From NCBI RefSeq assembly GCF_000787575.1, contig NW_012236527.1, positions 434,001 to 498,000 on the forward strand: a stretch of DNA of 64,000 bases, read 5' to 3'. Made by a program: the position numbers and the translations under genes. Below, in pieces: positions 1 to 9,722 of the stretch. The stretch comes from Acytostelium subglobosum LB1. Taxonomy: Eukaryota; Evosea; Eumycetozoa; Acytosteliales; Acytosteliaceae. Under the pieces are notes generated by a model. That model had not been told where the DNA came from. It worked only from the letters and a program-made list of their open reading frames with translations, and ran no database searches. The first letter of the stretch is position 1. Each line of letters opens with the position of its first letter.

Positions 1-324
1 TACAAAGACTTTACATTCTGGAAGTTGGCAGATTGTCACTTATTCACAGTCAGCTTCTTCGGCGAGTTCCCAATGATCTACAAGTTTGAAACAAAGATCT
101 ATACGACATCCGGTTTACTAAATTCAATCAACTCAATACATCTGTTGTTTGGATGAAGATGGATACTTTGCCAAAGCATCCAACCATCGTACTCCTCAAC
201 AACTTTGTCTGTCTGGTACACGTGGACTACCAGGTCAGGATAATAACAATACCTCTACAGGTGCACCACCTGGTATTGATGATCCAAGAAGTGATGATGA
301 TGATGTCATATCATTCCTTAAATA
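1..324 (+). CDS. 3' end of an unrecognised gene (partial)
   Basis: The first base is already inside a reading frame (YKDFTFWKLADCHLF...), which stays open to a TGA at 154-156. A second frame is open from 122 to a TAA at 322-324 and ends in an Asp-rich tail (SDDDDVISFLK). The switch could be an unseen short intron, since a TACTAA branch-like motif lies at 116-121, or a sequence error. The tail has the Asn/Asp-rich style of dictyostelid proteins. I do not recognise the family. Only the C-terminus is in the window, so no function is proposed. Confidence 0.45.
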
Positions 325-465
325 AACAATAAATGACAAATCAGAATAAATTATCTTGTAAATTATGATGTTGAATTGATCAAAGAATTTAAATCAATTA
401 AGTCTGGTTTGTCATATGAATAATGGTTAATGATTCGAGGGTTGGGGAAGTGATGAGTAAGTGGA

Positions 466-483
466 GGGAGGGAGGGAGGGGGG
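466..483 (+). other. G-quadruplex-type motif
   Basis: Four G runs of at least three (466-468, 470-472, 474-476, 478-483) are separated by single A residues, which fits the classical intramolecular G4 pattern with 1-nt loops. It stands alone in an AT-rich spacer. No function is shown by sequence. Confidence 0.75.
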
Positions 484-654
484 TGTTGTCGTGGTGACTA
501 GTCAATATATTGATTGATCACTTATTGAGGGGGAAGAAATTGATTGGTTAGAGGTGGGGTTATGATCAAAGTAGTAGTATCTGATAAATAATATTTTTCC
601 AATTCAAACAAATCTAATTTAAATATTAATACTATTTATTCAATTATAATCAAA

Positions 655-662
655 TATAAATA
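655..662 (+). promoter_or_regulatory. TATA box of the hssA-like gene
   Basis: TATAAATA lies 80 nt upstream of the ATG at 742, followed by an A/T-rich leader, a usual dictyostelid promoter layout. This is inferred from position and sequence only. Confidence 0.5.
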
Positions 663-741
663 GACAATAAATTTGTTCCAATAATATCATCAAATCAATT
701 CTAATCAATTATCCAATCAATTAATCTATCAATCAATTAAA

Positions 742-1058
742 ATGACTATCATCAGTATGTATAAAATTAATTTCCATCAATTGTTACTTCAATAAACTTA
801 CCAATATCTCTCTTCTAATCATCAATAGAATCCATGACCTCCCTCTCCTTCAACGCCTCTGCTTTCAGCAATGGTTCAGTGATGGGTTCCTCCTCATCAT
901 CAAGTGGACAGTCATCCAACAATACCTCTGGTCTCGTCGCCCAAATTGGAAAGGATGCCCAACCAGCACTTGATGGAACAATTGCTTCTGTGAAGGCAAT
1001 TTACAGCACTGTTATCGCCACTGCTGACGGACTTATGAGCAGAACCATCGGAATCTAA
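742..1058 (+). CDS. Small hssA/2C-like dictyostelid protein, two exons
   Basis: Exons 742-754 and 829-1058 are joined across a 74-nt intron (GTATGT...AATAG) and give 80 residues starting MTIIKSMTSLSF. A tiny first exon (MTII plus one base) followed by a Ser/Asn/Gly-rich body matches the architecture of the dictyostelid hssA/hssl/2C family of small developmentally regulated proteins. The C-terminal half (about residues 40-80) is more hydrophobic and helical. The Cys/Gly-rich segment of classical hssA proteins is absent, so the assignment is by layout and N-terminus, not by strong identity. The exon-2 ATG at 834 could be read as an unspliced start, but the splice sites and upstream TATA favour 742. 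Molecular role unknown. Confidence 0.6.
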
Positions 1059-1384
1059 ATTTTGATTTATACTTAATAACTAAATTGCTTTATAGTATTA
1101 TTATTATAATCTATAAATCATTTCAACAATTAGGAAAATATATCTTTGTTCCCTTTCTTGATTAGTTCAGTCTATCCTTATAAATACTTTAATTTTTATT
1201 CATAAATGTTATTGATTTGATCAGGAATGGAACTTTAGACTTGAGCCAAAGTAATCTCCAAGTAATTCCAACAATATATATACAATAATAATCGTTGGTG
1301 AGAGTCAAGGTTATTACCTAATAAAAGAAAATCTGCAAAACTAGGAACAAAACCATGGTATTTTTCCTCAAAAATTTCAAAAAA
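1059..1384. other. Spacer between hssA-like gene and tRNA
   Basis: AT-rich 3' flank with ATTATTATTATAAT runs. No gene or clear structured RNA is seen. A short open frame on the minus strand here runs into the tRNA and is not credible. Confidence 0.6.
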
Positions 1385-1456
1385 GGTGCCGTAGCTCAGT
1401 GGTAGAGTAGAGGATTGCAAATCCTTTGGTCGACGGTTCAATCCCGCCCGGTACCT
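1385..1456 (+). tRNA. tRNA-Cys (GCA)
   Basis: Full cloverleaf of 72 nt. Acceptor GGTGCCG pairs with CGGTACC (one G-T). The D stem is GCTC/GAGT with loop AGTGGTA. The anticodon stem GAGGA/TCCTT encloses loop TTGCAAA, giving anticodon GCA. The T arm carries loop TTCAATC with one A-C mismatch in the stem. Discriminator base T; no intron; no encoded CCA. A TTTT tract follows at 1461-1464 as a likely Pol III stop. Confidence 0.95.
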
Positions 1457-1820
1457 TGGTTTTGAATTGGAATTGAATATACGAAGTTCCGGTAGATAAT
1501 CCTATTCTCGGCATTTTAATCTTGATAACCATTAGTGAATAAATATTATTTTTTTATTCAATTTTACTTTATCTATTTATAATTGTAAACTATTTCCTTA
1601 TTTTATTTATATATAATTCAAGTTCTCACAACCTATTATTCTCAAACACTTTGTCAAACACATTCATACATATACAGTACAGAGACAGATAGACATAGTT
1701 GGTTAGTTGGTTAGCTAAGCGAGAGGGAGAGAGAAGTGTGATATAGATAGAGAGTGGAGAAAGTGTAACCAGGTTGTTGTTGTTCAGATATTATAAGCAA
1801 CAACTACAACAACAACAACA
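1457..1820. other. Spacer and 5' leader of the B55-like gene
   Basis: AT-rich in its first half, then a purine-rich GAGAGGGAGAGAGAAG tract and CAACAA repeats just before the ATG at 1821. No gene seen. Confidence 0.6.
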
Positions 1821-4072
1821 ATGTCTTCTCCATTACTATATAGTAATAATATATTCACAAGCACACAACAACATCAACAGTATCATCAACAGTATCAACA
1901 ACACTTGGCATCCTTTCAAATCACTGCATTAGAGTTTGATACAACCGCTACATATCTAGCTGTTGGCTATTCAAATGGCACAATATCAGTAATGAAGCGA
2001 CTAAATGTAGACCAGCAAATGGAACAACAGCAGCAACAACATTATCAACAGAGAATGAATCATTATCAACATCAGCATCAACATCAACATCATCGTCATT
2101 CATATAAGAATGAGGACCAACATACCTTGAAGCGACATGATATCAATGGCAGCACAGAGAGTCTAGATGAACGACGGCGAAGAGTCAGAAGAAGGAGTAA
2201 CAACAGTGATGTCATGTTTGATGACGATCATCACAACAATTATCATGACAATAATCAAGACCACGATCATCGGGATCATGACTTTATCGACTCACATGAA
2301 GATGACGACCAAGAGGAACACATGTTTGTCATGGAGGATGAAGGTGGCGACGATGTCATCAGCTTGAAGAGTAGCAATAGTAGCGGCTTGACCGTACTGT
2401 CAATGTCAGTGGACGACATGGTGTTGATTGGCGAGGCAATTAATCAACATCAATCACAACAACAATGGACATCACACGATCAGTCTGACCATCCTCATCA
2501 ACATCAACAACAACAAAGATTCGAAATAATATTCTACTTCCAGGCACATGAGACTGAGGTCATTGAGATACTTTGGTGCAAACAAATGTGTCCAAGTCTC
2601 TTGTTTGTGTCGACCAGTGTTTGCTCATCCAAGCTCTGGAGATTCAGTGACAAGACAACAGGCGATGCCACTGGTAGTGGCTACATCAACTCGCCATCAC
2701 CATTGCGTATCACAAGCAGTCACAACAACCCATTCAAGTTTACATTGAAGAAGAGCTACGAACACGAAGAGATCTTCAATCTGAACTCAATCAGTCTAAA
2801 CAGTGATGGTCAAACATTCCTCTCATCAGATGAATTCAGAGTCTACCTTTGGGATCTAAACATAGGGCAACAGTGCTTCAGTAAGCTACCCCACCTCGTT
2901 CATCATTCTTTCGATCAATCAATCATTGACACATACTTGCTCTCCACCAACCAACCAACCCGCAGACATCATCGACTTGAAACCAAGCAATATACAATTG
3001 TTAAATGAGATCATTAGAGTGACAGAGTTCCATCCATTACAATGTAATTCACTCATCTATGGTACAAGTAATGGTGTTGTCAAGTTGTGCGACATGAGGA
3101 CTTCAGCACTATGTACAAGTTTCTCCAAAGCTTATGAAGCCAAACAATCGAATCAATCAATCTTCTCACATTATCTCAATACAATCCTGGATCTAAAGTT
3201 CAGTAGTGATGGTCGCTACTTTGTAACAAGAAACCTAGAGTCATTGTCCAGTAAGTTAGTTACTACGCCCACTCATGTAGCACTCATACTCATCCATCCA
3301 TTCACTTAGTTTGGGATATCAACGTTGAAGATAAGCCACTGGCTACATATAACTTATATAATCAAGAATATTTATTGGCTAAACTCTACGATGTGTATGA
3401 ATCATCATCATTCGTAGACAGATTTCCATGTACATTTATCAACTCAAGGTAAGTACCTGGGACCGTCATCACTCAATCATACCATTCCACCTTCACTAAC
3501 TCAATCAATCATTCAATCAACCAATGAATAGCGAGGTAATCACAGGATCATATGACAACAAGTGTTTGGTTTGGAATCCATTCAGTTCTGATTCATTCAG
3601 TTTCGAATCAACTACACTGCCGCCATTGCTCCAACAACAACAACAACAATCACCGATGAATCAATTCTATAATCATCAACAACAGGATAATATTTATAAC
3701 TTCCCACATATTTCATCACCTCCATTTACATCATCGACAATGGACAGCGCATTGCTGTCCTCAGCATGTGGGCAATCACCACGTGCCTCTGCACCACTGC
3801 GGTCTCCCCTGGATCCTTTACAGGATGACTACTATCATCAATTCAATTGGATACCCGTGCGCACTTGGTCATCCGCTGTAAACTCTGTACATAATCATTC
3901 GTTCAACAATAGCAAACTCTTTGGCAACAACACTGGTGATGGCAGTGGGAGTGGGTCCATGAATGACAGTCGCAAGCTCTCCATCAAAGACAACTTCAAC
4001 TCGATCAACTGCGTCTCGTCCAGGAATGGTACAACTGCCATCAGCAACAAGCATCAACTCTTTATTTATTAA
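1821..4072 (+). CDS. PP2A regulatory B subunit (B55/PR55-like), divergent
   Basis: Exons 1821-2880, 2966-3250, 3310-3448 and 3532-4072 encode about 674 residues. Introns are 85, 59 and 83 nt with GTAAG donors. WD-type beta-propeller segments follow the B55 order: ITALEFDTTATYLAVG, FYFQAHETEV (B55 has FQSHEPEF), SISLNSDGQTFLSSDE, FNIIDLKPSN (B55 FNIVDIKPAN), EFHPLQCNSLIYGTSNG, LCDMRTSALC (B55 LCDMRASALC), LKFSSDGRYFVTR, ITGSYDN, and the closing TAISNKHQLFIY. Splicing restores these motifs exactly, which supports the exon model. Large His/Gln/Asp-rich insertions sit at about residues 65-200 and near residue 530, making it roughly 230 residues longer than animal B55. In the family this subunit selects substrates of the PP2A holoenzyme. 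Such divergence suggests a paralogue rather than the only B55 gene. Its 3' end faces the next gene 37 nt away. Confidence 0.85.
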
Positions 4073-4109
4073 ATGTCAATACCAATAATGGTGTCGGATT
4101 GGTTGGCAA

Positions 4110-5759
4110 TCAAACATCCCTTATGATCACACACTTGATGGGCTTGTAACGACCTTGATTCTTCTTGGTAGACCACAATGAGAATGGACAGCCATCTGGA
4201 ATAATAATAGTGAAGTTATCATTAATACTATTCAAACAATCAGGGTTGAGATACATAATGATTGTTCCAAGGGTGGGACATTGAGCAACTTGGTTGAGCC
4301 AATCCATCGATATATGTGGTTCACATCTATAGTCTCTCAACTCTAAACGTTCAATGCTCTTGTTGCACCCTATCATATCAGCTAGGTCACACAGTACCTC
4401 TTTTTGGCCAATGCCATCCAGGCATAGGTATCGCAATCTGGTCGCTGCTTCGAAGAAACGGCGACTGAACTGTGCACGTTGATTGGGTACTTGTCTGTTG
4501 TCCATCTTGAGGTGCAACCTCTCCAGTGTGGACTCTGTATTCATTTGCAAGAAGTGACCGACTAGGACCCAATCATTGATATCCATCTTCTTCCAAACGA
4601 ATGACTTGACTGAGCCAGGGAGTATGGGTAGGTAATTCTCCACACTTTGGATATCTTCGTTGTCAAGTGCCGGAAACCTTAATGATAGATGCTCCAGCGT
4701 TTTGCTCTGTTCAATCGCAGCCTTGATCCCATCAACATCAGGAGAGTAGGGTTGCACCCAGCCAAGTTGTAATGATCTCAGCTTTTTGCTCTTTACTATA
4801 AAGGCTGAGAGTTTGGAATGAAGCTCAACCATATATATATGGTCGGATTCGTCCACTTCGAGTCTGACAGAGAATGAAAGATGCTCCAACATTGTGAATC
4901 CCTCGAGGAACAAGAAGAAGTCAACGAGTAGTGATTGATGACGGACACTATTGTGTAGTCTCAAAGATGTGATGTGTTCAAAGTTCAGGTATGAACTGAT
5001 AGGCCATGAATTGATGAGATAGTCTCTATTGATATCGAGACCAAGTGATGAGAGGTCAATCGCAATGTTCCTTAGAGATTTCTTGTTCTGGATAAAGTTG
5101 AACAATGCCCCAATCTTTGTTTGATAGGTGATATTCCTACCACGGATCGGCATCCTATCTTCTCTAACTACCAACGTCGTTAGGTTGTCACCCTTGGATT
5201 GTAACAACACCAACACATGTTCGATGGTGTTCTCTTGCAACCATAGTTTATTCATGAGAAAGACTGTTGTGATATTGTCCATTACGATCCTCTCAGTTAT
5301 AGTCTTGATGATCCTGTTCTCCATGCCAGCGATACAGTTGCTAAACATGATGCCACATGCACCCATTGTATATCTGTTGTCACAGTCGAAGTCATTGTAA
5401 GGCTTGCCGTCCAATCCAACGTTTAACCAAGGATCTCTATCAAATTTTGACTTTGGCTCGATAGTCTTGTCCAAATCATCTTTGTGATAGGTGAGGAATA
5501 GGTGTCTTGTAGATACAATTGTTTGTGTCTTCCAAAGATTGTAGCGATTGTTAAATTGAGTGACCAACCAATGTTCATCATAATATATTGCTCTCCTATT
5601 ATACAACCATTTGAGATTGATTTTAAACAATGATCTTGATATATAATTGAAATGAGCCCATGATAATGTAGCTAATTGTTTACACCATAAATCACCAACA
5701 TCATCCCAACATAACTTAATGATCTTAAATTGTATAATAAGAGGTAATAACACTGTCAT
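4110..5759 (-). CDS. F-box/LRR-like dictyostelid protein, function unknown
   Basis: Single-exon frame of 549 residues starting with ATG at 5759. The N-terminus has the pattern of degenerate dictyostelid F-box-like segments, with hydrophobic helices followed by SRSLFKINLKWLYNRRA. Irregular leucine-rich units follow from about residue 190 to 540, for example SLRNIAIDLSSLGLD, ITSLRLHNSV, MLEHLSFSV, LRSLQLGW and LEHLSLRFPAL. It resembles the decayed gene at 22594-24057 and is one of a large lineage-specific family whose members may be substrate receptors of SCF-type ligases. That role is family-level inference. No canonical LPxEI F-box core is visible. Confidence 0.65.
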   Translation of the reverse strand: MTVLLPLIIQFKIIKLCWDDVGDLWCKQLATLSWAHFNYISRSLFKINLKWLYNRRAIYYDEHWLVTQFNNRYNLWKTQTIVSTRHLFLTYHKDDLDKTIEPKSKFDRDPWLNVGLDGKPYNDFDCDNRYTMGACGIMFSNCIAGMENRIIKTITERIVMDNITTVFLMNKLWLQENTIEHVLVLLQSKGDNLTTLVVREDRMPIRGRNITYQTKIGALFNFIQNKKSLRNIAIDLSSLGLDINRDYLINSWPISSYLNFEHITSLRLHNSVRHQSLLVDFFLFLEGFTMLEHLSFSVRLEVDESDHIYMVELHSKLSAFIVKSKKLRSLQLGWVQPYSPDVDGIKAAIEQSKTLEHLSLRFPALDNEDIQSVENYLPILPGSVKSFVWKKMDINDWVLVGHFLQMNTESTLERLHLKMDNRQVPNQRAQFSRRFFEAATRLRYLCLDGIGQKEVLCDLADMIGCNKSIERLELRDYRCEPHISMDWLNQVAQCPTLGTIIMYLNPDCLNSINDNFTIIIPDGCPFSLWSTKKNQGRYKPIKCVIIRDV

Positions 5760-5811
5760 TCAATGATATATTTATATCTCTAAAAATGTTAAAATGTTAT
5801 TCATATTATCA

Positions 5812-5831
5812 AGTTTCAGTCGACTGAAACT
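5812..5831. promoter_or_regulatory. 20-bp perfect palindrome
   Basis: AGTTTCAGTCGACTGAAACT is its own reverse complement over all 20 bases. It lies 53 bp upstream of the minus-strand ATG at 5759 and about 530 bp from the BP74-like ATG. It could be a dimer-type factor site or a cruciform. Sequence alone does not decide. Confidence 0.6.
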
Positions 5832-5904
5832 ACAGGGAGTTCTTCCTAGGATCACCATTATTCAATAATATTTCAATCTTGAACTTCTTGGAAACAATGT
5901 TCTT

Positions 5905-5937
5905 TTGACTTGAGAACTTTGAAACATCTCAAGTCAA
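5905..5937. promoter_or_regulatory. 11-bp inverted repeat, 11-nt loop
   Basis: TTGACTTGAGA (5905-5915) is perfectly repeated inverted at 5927-5937. As RNA it would form a stable short hairpin; as DNA it could be an operator-like site. Confidence 0.5.
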
Positions 5938-6191
5938 GTGATCAGAGAAATAACTTGTTTTTTCAGTACCTTTCTCTTAAGGCGTATGAACGAATAGATA
6001 CTTTATTCCAAAGAGATAAATCTTAATTATATTAAATAAAATATTGGGTTCTAATATATATACCTCGGGTTATCCGGTCGTCTCGTATCAGGTCGGACCA
6101 TCGTCCCTTACTTGGTTACAAGCCGTGTCCTTTTGAAGATTGTAATGATAGTTTGGTATTTTGATTGGATGTCACCCACATAGTTTCAAAA

Positions 6192-6207
6192 AAAAGTGAT
6201 CACTTTT
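6192..6207. promoter_or_regulatory. 16-bp perfect palindrome upstream of the BP74-like gene
   Basis: AAAAGTGATCACTTTT is perfectly self-complementary. It lies 78 bp upstream of the TATA box at 6285 and 155 bp upstream of the ATG, where a proximal activator site would be expected. Confidence 0.55.
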
Positions 6208-6284
6208 GAGTGATATCCTGCAAATACTAGGGTGAGGAAGAAGAGGACATAAATCTGATTGACTTTTGATCATGGAACAAAATG

Positions 6285-6292
6285 TATAAATA
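6285..6292 (+). promoter_or_regulatory. TATA box of the BP74-like gene
   Basis: TATAAATA lies 71 nt before the ATG at 6363, followed by a pyrimidine-rich leader and ACAATAATAACA directly before the start codon. Confidence 0.6.
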
Positions 6293-6362
6293 GTCTAATC
6301 TGGACTTCATTAATACATCAATCCAACAATCTCTACCTCTATCTATAACTACAATAATAACA

Positions 6363-6755
6363 ATGAAGTCATTCCAAATTATTGCCGCCTTGATGCTGGT
6401 CACCGTGACCTTGGCCTACGCCAGAAACGCCTACTTTGTCTTCTCCGATAACACCAACGAGTTCACCATCAAGCTCACCAACCCAACCCTGATCCAGCAT
6501 GCTCGTGACCTCATTGCCAACAGAACCGAGGAGGGACGTGGAGTGATGGGAATCATCAAGCGCGGAGATACCTTCTACAACTGGCAGTGGTCCTACTACC
6601 TCGACCCAGCCACCATCTCCTTCTTCGACATGGCCGCCGAGGTCTGTGACGCTTCCATCGACTACGTCGAGAACCACCTCAACGAGGTTGGCGGTGCTCT
6701 CCTCCCAGGCAACAGATGGTGCCCATGGCAATCACACTTGGTTCGCGAGCTCTAA
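6363..6755 (+). CDS. Secreted BP74 N-terminal-domain-like protein
   Basis: Intronless, 130 residues. Residues 1-20 form a signal peptide (MKSFQIIAALMLVTVTLAYA). The rest is one domain: AYFVFSDNTNEFTIKLTNP, then HARDLIA, WQWSYYLDP, FFDMAAEVCDASIDYVE and GNRWCPWQS. This matches the compact domain found at the N-terminus of Dictyostelium BP74 and in small secreted proteins of actinobacteria and other organisms. The two cysteines (in EVCDA and RWCPW) probably pair. Codons are strongly C-ending and the promoter has a strong TATA box, as in highly expressed dictyostelid genes. Biochemical role is not established. The spread between bacteria and amoebae makes ancient transfer possible, but this window cannot test it. 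Confidence 0.7.
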   Translation: MKSFQIIAALMLVTVTLAYARNAYFVFSDNTNEFTIKLTNPTLIQHARDLIANRTEEGRGVMGIIKRGDTFYNWQWSYYLDPATISFFDMAAEVCDASIDYVENHLNEVGGALLPGNRWCPWQSHLVREL

Positions 6756-7050
6756 ACCGGTCCCGTGCATCCAACTATCTTTCTTATTCACCAAGTCGCT
6801 CATCCGACCACCCTTAATAAACCTTCACCAGTATATGAGAGGTCTGACTCCATATACAATTTAGATGATTATTGATACTCTACAAGAGAGTTGAATTTTA
6901 ATTTATATTATGATACAACAGCTGGTGACGTTGGGGCGTCAAGGGGAAAGTGAATGATCGTTTGTTTGAGTGAGTGAGTGTGCGTTTGACAATAAATAGG
7001 ATGATTGAGGTGATGCTGATTGATTGATTGTTTGTTTACAGGTAGACGCG

Positions 7051-9722
7051 TCACACACTGCTCTTCCTCATACCCTTGAGCGTACTCTTTCGTTGCTCGA
7101 TGGGCGCACGAGGCGTGGTGGTAGTGGACGACGATGAGGAGGAGGCACTTCGCGACAAGACACTGCAGTCGTCGTCTTTCTCGCCAAATGAGAAGTCCCT
7201 AAAATGTGAATCCAATGCGGCTGGCGTAGAAGACTTGCGCTTCTGATTGAATATCAGTTCGGGATTGAGGTCAGGCTCAATCGACGCCTGATCCTTGCCA
7301 GTAGAAGGTCCCACCTCTTCAATGGTGGGCTTAAATGGCGGGATAATGTGCTTGGACTCGAGCAGACGCCAAGGGATAAGGTCAAAGAAGGGATGATTCT
7401 GGATGTCCTGTACACCACCAGAGCCCAGTCTGTTCTTGGGATCGGGCACCAGCAGTTTCTCCAGCAGGTCCTGAGCATCCATCGAGAGGAACATGGGCAG
7501 GCGCAAGTTGCCCTGAATCATCGCTTTGTACATGTCGTTCCTGTTGGATGCCAAGAACGGGGATCTGCCCGTCAGCATCTCAAACAAGAGGATGCCCACC
7601 GACCAGTAGTCGGCCGCCTTGCCGTGGCCCGCGCCAGTGATAATCTCGGGTGCCAGGTACTCGGGCGTGCCGCAGAACGTCGTGGCGAACTGACCCTCGC
7701 CGTTCTTCTCTCCCACGACGCTGGTGATGCCACTCTTTGACAGGCCAAAGTCTGTCAACTTGATATGTCCATCTTCGTCCAGCAATATATTCTCTGGCTT
7801 GATGTCCCTATAAATGATGTTGTTCGAATGCAGATAGTCCAATGAAGTGATCACCTCTGCAATATAGAATTTGGCAAGTTCTTCAGGGAATCTTCCAGCT
7901 CTTGATTGATTGATTGGGGTGATGGATGTTAGTTCGCGCGTTTGATCACTTGGCGGGGGGTGATTGATGACCCATCAATCAATCAATCAGTGACAAGATC
8001 CACATACTTTTGTAAGTGTTGGAAGAGTTCGCCACCTGGAATGTAGTCCATGCACATGAAGAGGAAGTTGTCGTTTTGGAACGCAAAGTGGAGACGCACG
8101 ATGAAGGGATGGTTCATGGTGCTCAGTACCATCTTCTCCGTGTTGGTGTGCGCGATCTGTTTCTTCTTTAGCATCTCCTTCTTGTTGAGCACCTTCATTG
8201 CGTACAGCTTGCCAGTCTCCTTGCGTCGCACCAGGAAAACGCGACCAAAGCTGCCCACGCCCAGAAGTCGCAGCACCTCAAAGTCATCGATACATAGCTT
8301 CTTCTTATTGCCGCTGCGGCTGGCATCGTTGTCTTCGCCACTAAAGTCGAACTGCACATCGGTCGCCTTAGGCTGCTGTGTTGGCGTGATCATTATCCTG
8401 CTTCCAAAGCTCGTGGGTCCACCTGCGTTGTTGGTGGATGTTGTTGTGACTGTACTGTTGTTGCTGCTGCTGCTGTTGATTGAGTTGATGTTGTTGCTGC
8501 CACTGCTGTTGCTGTTGACGTTGCTATTATTAACACGATTGGCAATGTGGTTGACACTTGGTGTACCTGTGGGTGACTGAAGCTGGATGGTCTTGAGCTG
8601 TACGGCGGACTGTTGCAAGCGGGGAGAGGTGGGTGGACTCAGCTGGAGATTCGGGGGTGGTGCAAGAGGTTGCCTGGTCGTCGAACTGATGTAGGGTGAC
8701 ATCTTTGACAACTCGACGATAGGCGATGGATCGTATGTATAGTTCTTCTTTTGGACCAGCTGTCTTTTGAGCTCCTCGGCTCTGGTCTTCCACACACGCG
8801 CACCCTCCATACTGTACAAACTTGGCGTGTTGGGGATGTGCATGGGCAGGGGTGAGCCTGGGATATGGTTCGTGTATTTGGACGGCGTCAGTGGCGCCAG
8901 ACCCGGCGACGAAGTAGCAGTCGACGGCTGCTCCTGTTCCTTTAGCAATGACTTTGACAGGTTGATCGATGGTGGACGCCAGCTGTTTGGCATCGTCGTC
9001 GGCTGTTTCAGTGCGGTGGGCGTGGTCATCACAGACGACGCCATCACTGGCACGTGATGCTTTGGCGGTGACATGGCCACCACAGGGCCCTCATTATTGT
9101 TGTTGATGCCCTTGTTTGTAATGGAGATGCCGTGGTGTCCGCCGCCAATGATTGGCTCAGTGGGCTGTGTTCTGAGGCTGTGAATGGTCACACCGTCGGC
9201 AGTGTGGGCGGCTGAACTCTCGCCGCCGGGGATCTTGGCACCCACGCCCAGTCTCTTGAACTCAGTCACGATCATCTTTGCCTGCTCGACGCTCTCTGCC
9301 TCAAAGTGATACTTGTGCAAGAAGGTCATTGTGAACTTCTGTGAGTCCTGGCTATCCTGGCACACACTATACACATCAGTGTTCTTTACGAACCACTGGC
9401 ATGTCTGACCATTAAGGTTGGACACTCCCTGTGAGCTGACTGCAATCGTCCTAATGTTTGTGTGAATGAGTGTTAGTGTGAGTGATTGTTCATTTGATTG
9501 GATGTGTTGTTTGAGTGGGGTGTGATGGGATCATGTGATTGATCGGTCCATCATTCAATTCACATACCTCTGTTGTCTCTTTCCATAACTGTTGACTTTG
9601 ATCACATCGAATGAAGTTGTGTGGTGGTCCTTGTGATTGGAGAGGTCCTTCTCTTTGGACTTTCCAACACCAGGCAAGCCGAAACGGCCAAGCTTGCTCC
9701 CGCTCTTTTGTTTGAATGACAT
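7051..9722 (-). CDS. AGC-family Ser/Thr protein kinase with PH-like N-terminal region
   Basis: Exons (minus) 9722-9568, 9450-8008 and 7900-7051 give 815 residues. Introns are 117 and 107 nt. A PH-like segment lies at about residues 35-130 (TCQWFVKNTDVYSV...FHFEAES-type), then a long Ser/Asn/Pro-rich linker, then a full kinase domain at about 441-700: GVGSFGRV glycine loop, YAMKVL lysine, YRDIKPENILL catalytic loop, LTDFGLS, and TFCGTPEYLAPE activation loop with the threonine that PDK1 phosphorylates in this group. The C-tail ends with FRDFSF, the AGC hydrophobic motif. All catalytic residues are present, so it should be active. The first in-frame ATG is at 9722; an additional upstream leader exon cannot be excluded. 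It is related to the PKB/S6K/SGK-type group, but I cannot name the orthologue. Confidence 0.85.

Larger units (their letters stand above)
325..741. other. Gene-free spacer, AT-rich with one G-rich island
   Basis: No gene seen. It holds the likely 3' UTR of the preceding gene, a purine-rich G island at 462-483 and the promoter of the small gene starting at 742. The rest is low-complexity A/T sequence with ATCAATCA runs. Confidence 0.7.
5760..6362. other. Divergent promoter region with several perfect palindromes
   Basis: Gene-free region upstream of both the minus-strand LRR-like gene and the plus-strand BP74-like gene. It contains a 20-bp perfect palindrome (5812-5831), an 11-bp inverted repeat with an 11-nt loop (5905-5937), a GC-richer patch at 6061-6145, a 16-bp perfect palindrome (6192-6207) and a TATA box (6285-6292). 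No tRNA or known ncRNA could be fitted to the GC-richer patch. Confidence 0.7.

Noticed and set aside
1235-1441. Minus-strand 68-codon frame
   Set aside because: It overlaps the tRNA-Cys gene and an AT-rich spacer; no start context or homology.
6369-6731. Minus-strand 120-codon frame opposite the BP74-like gene
   Set aside because: A shadow caused by strong codon bias of the real gene on the plus strand, which has signal peptide, TATA box and domain match.
8050-8580. Leu-rich plus-strand frame of 176 codons
   Set aside because: Antisense of the Ser/Asn-rich linker and kinase domain; leucine runs come from antisense CAA/AAC codons.
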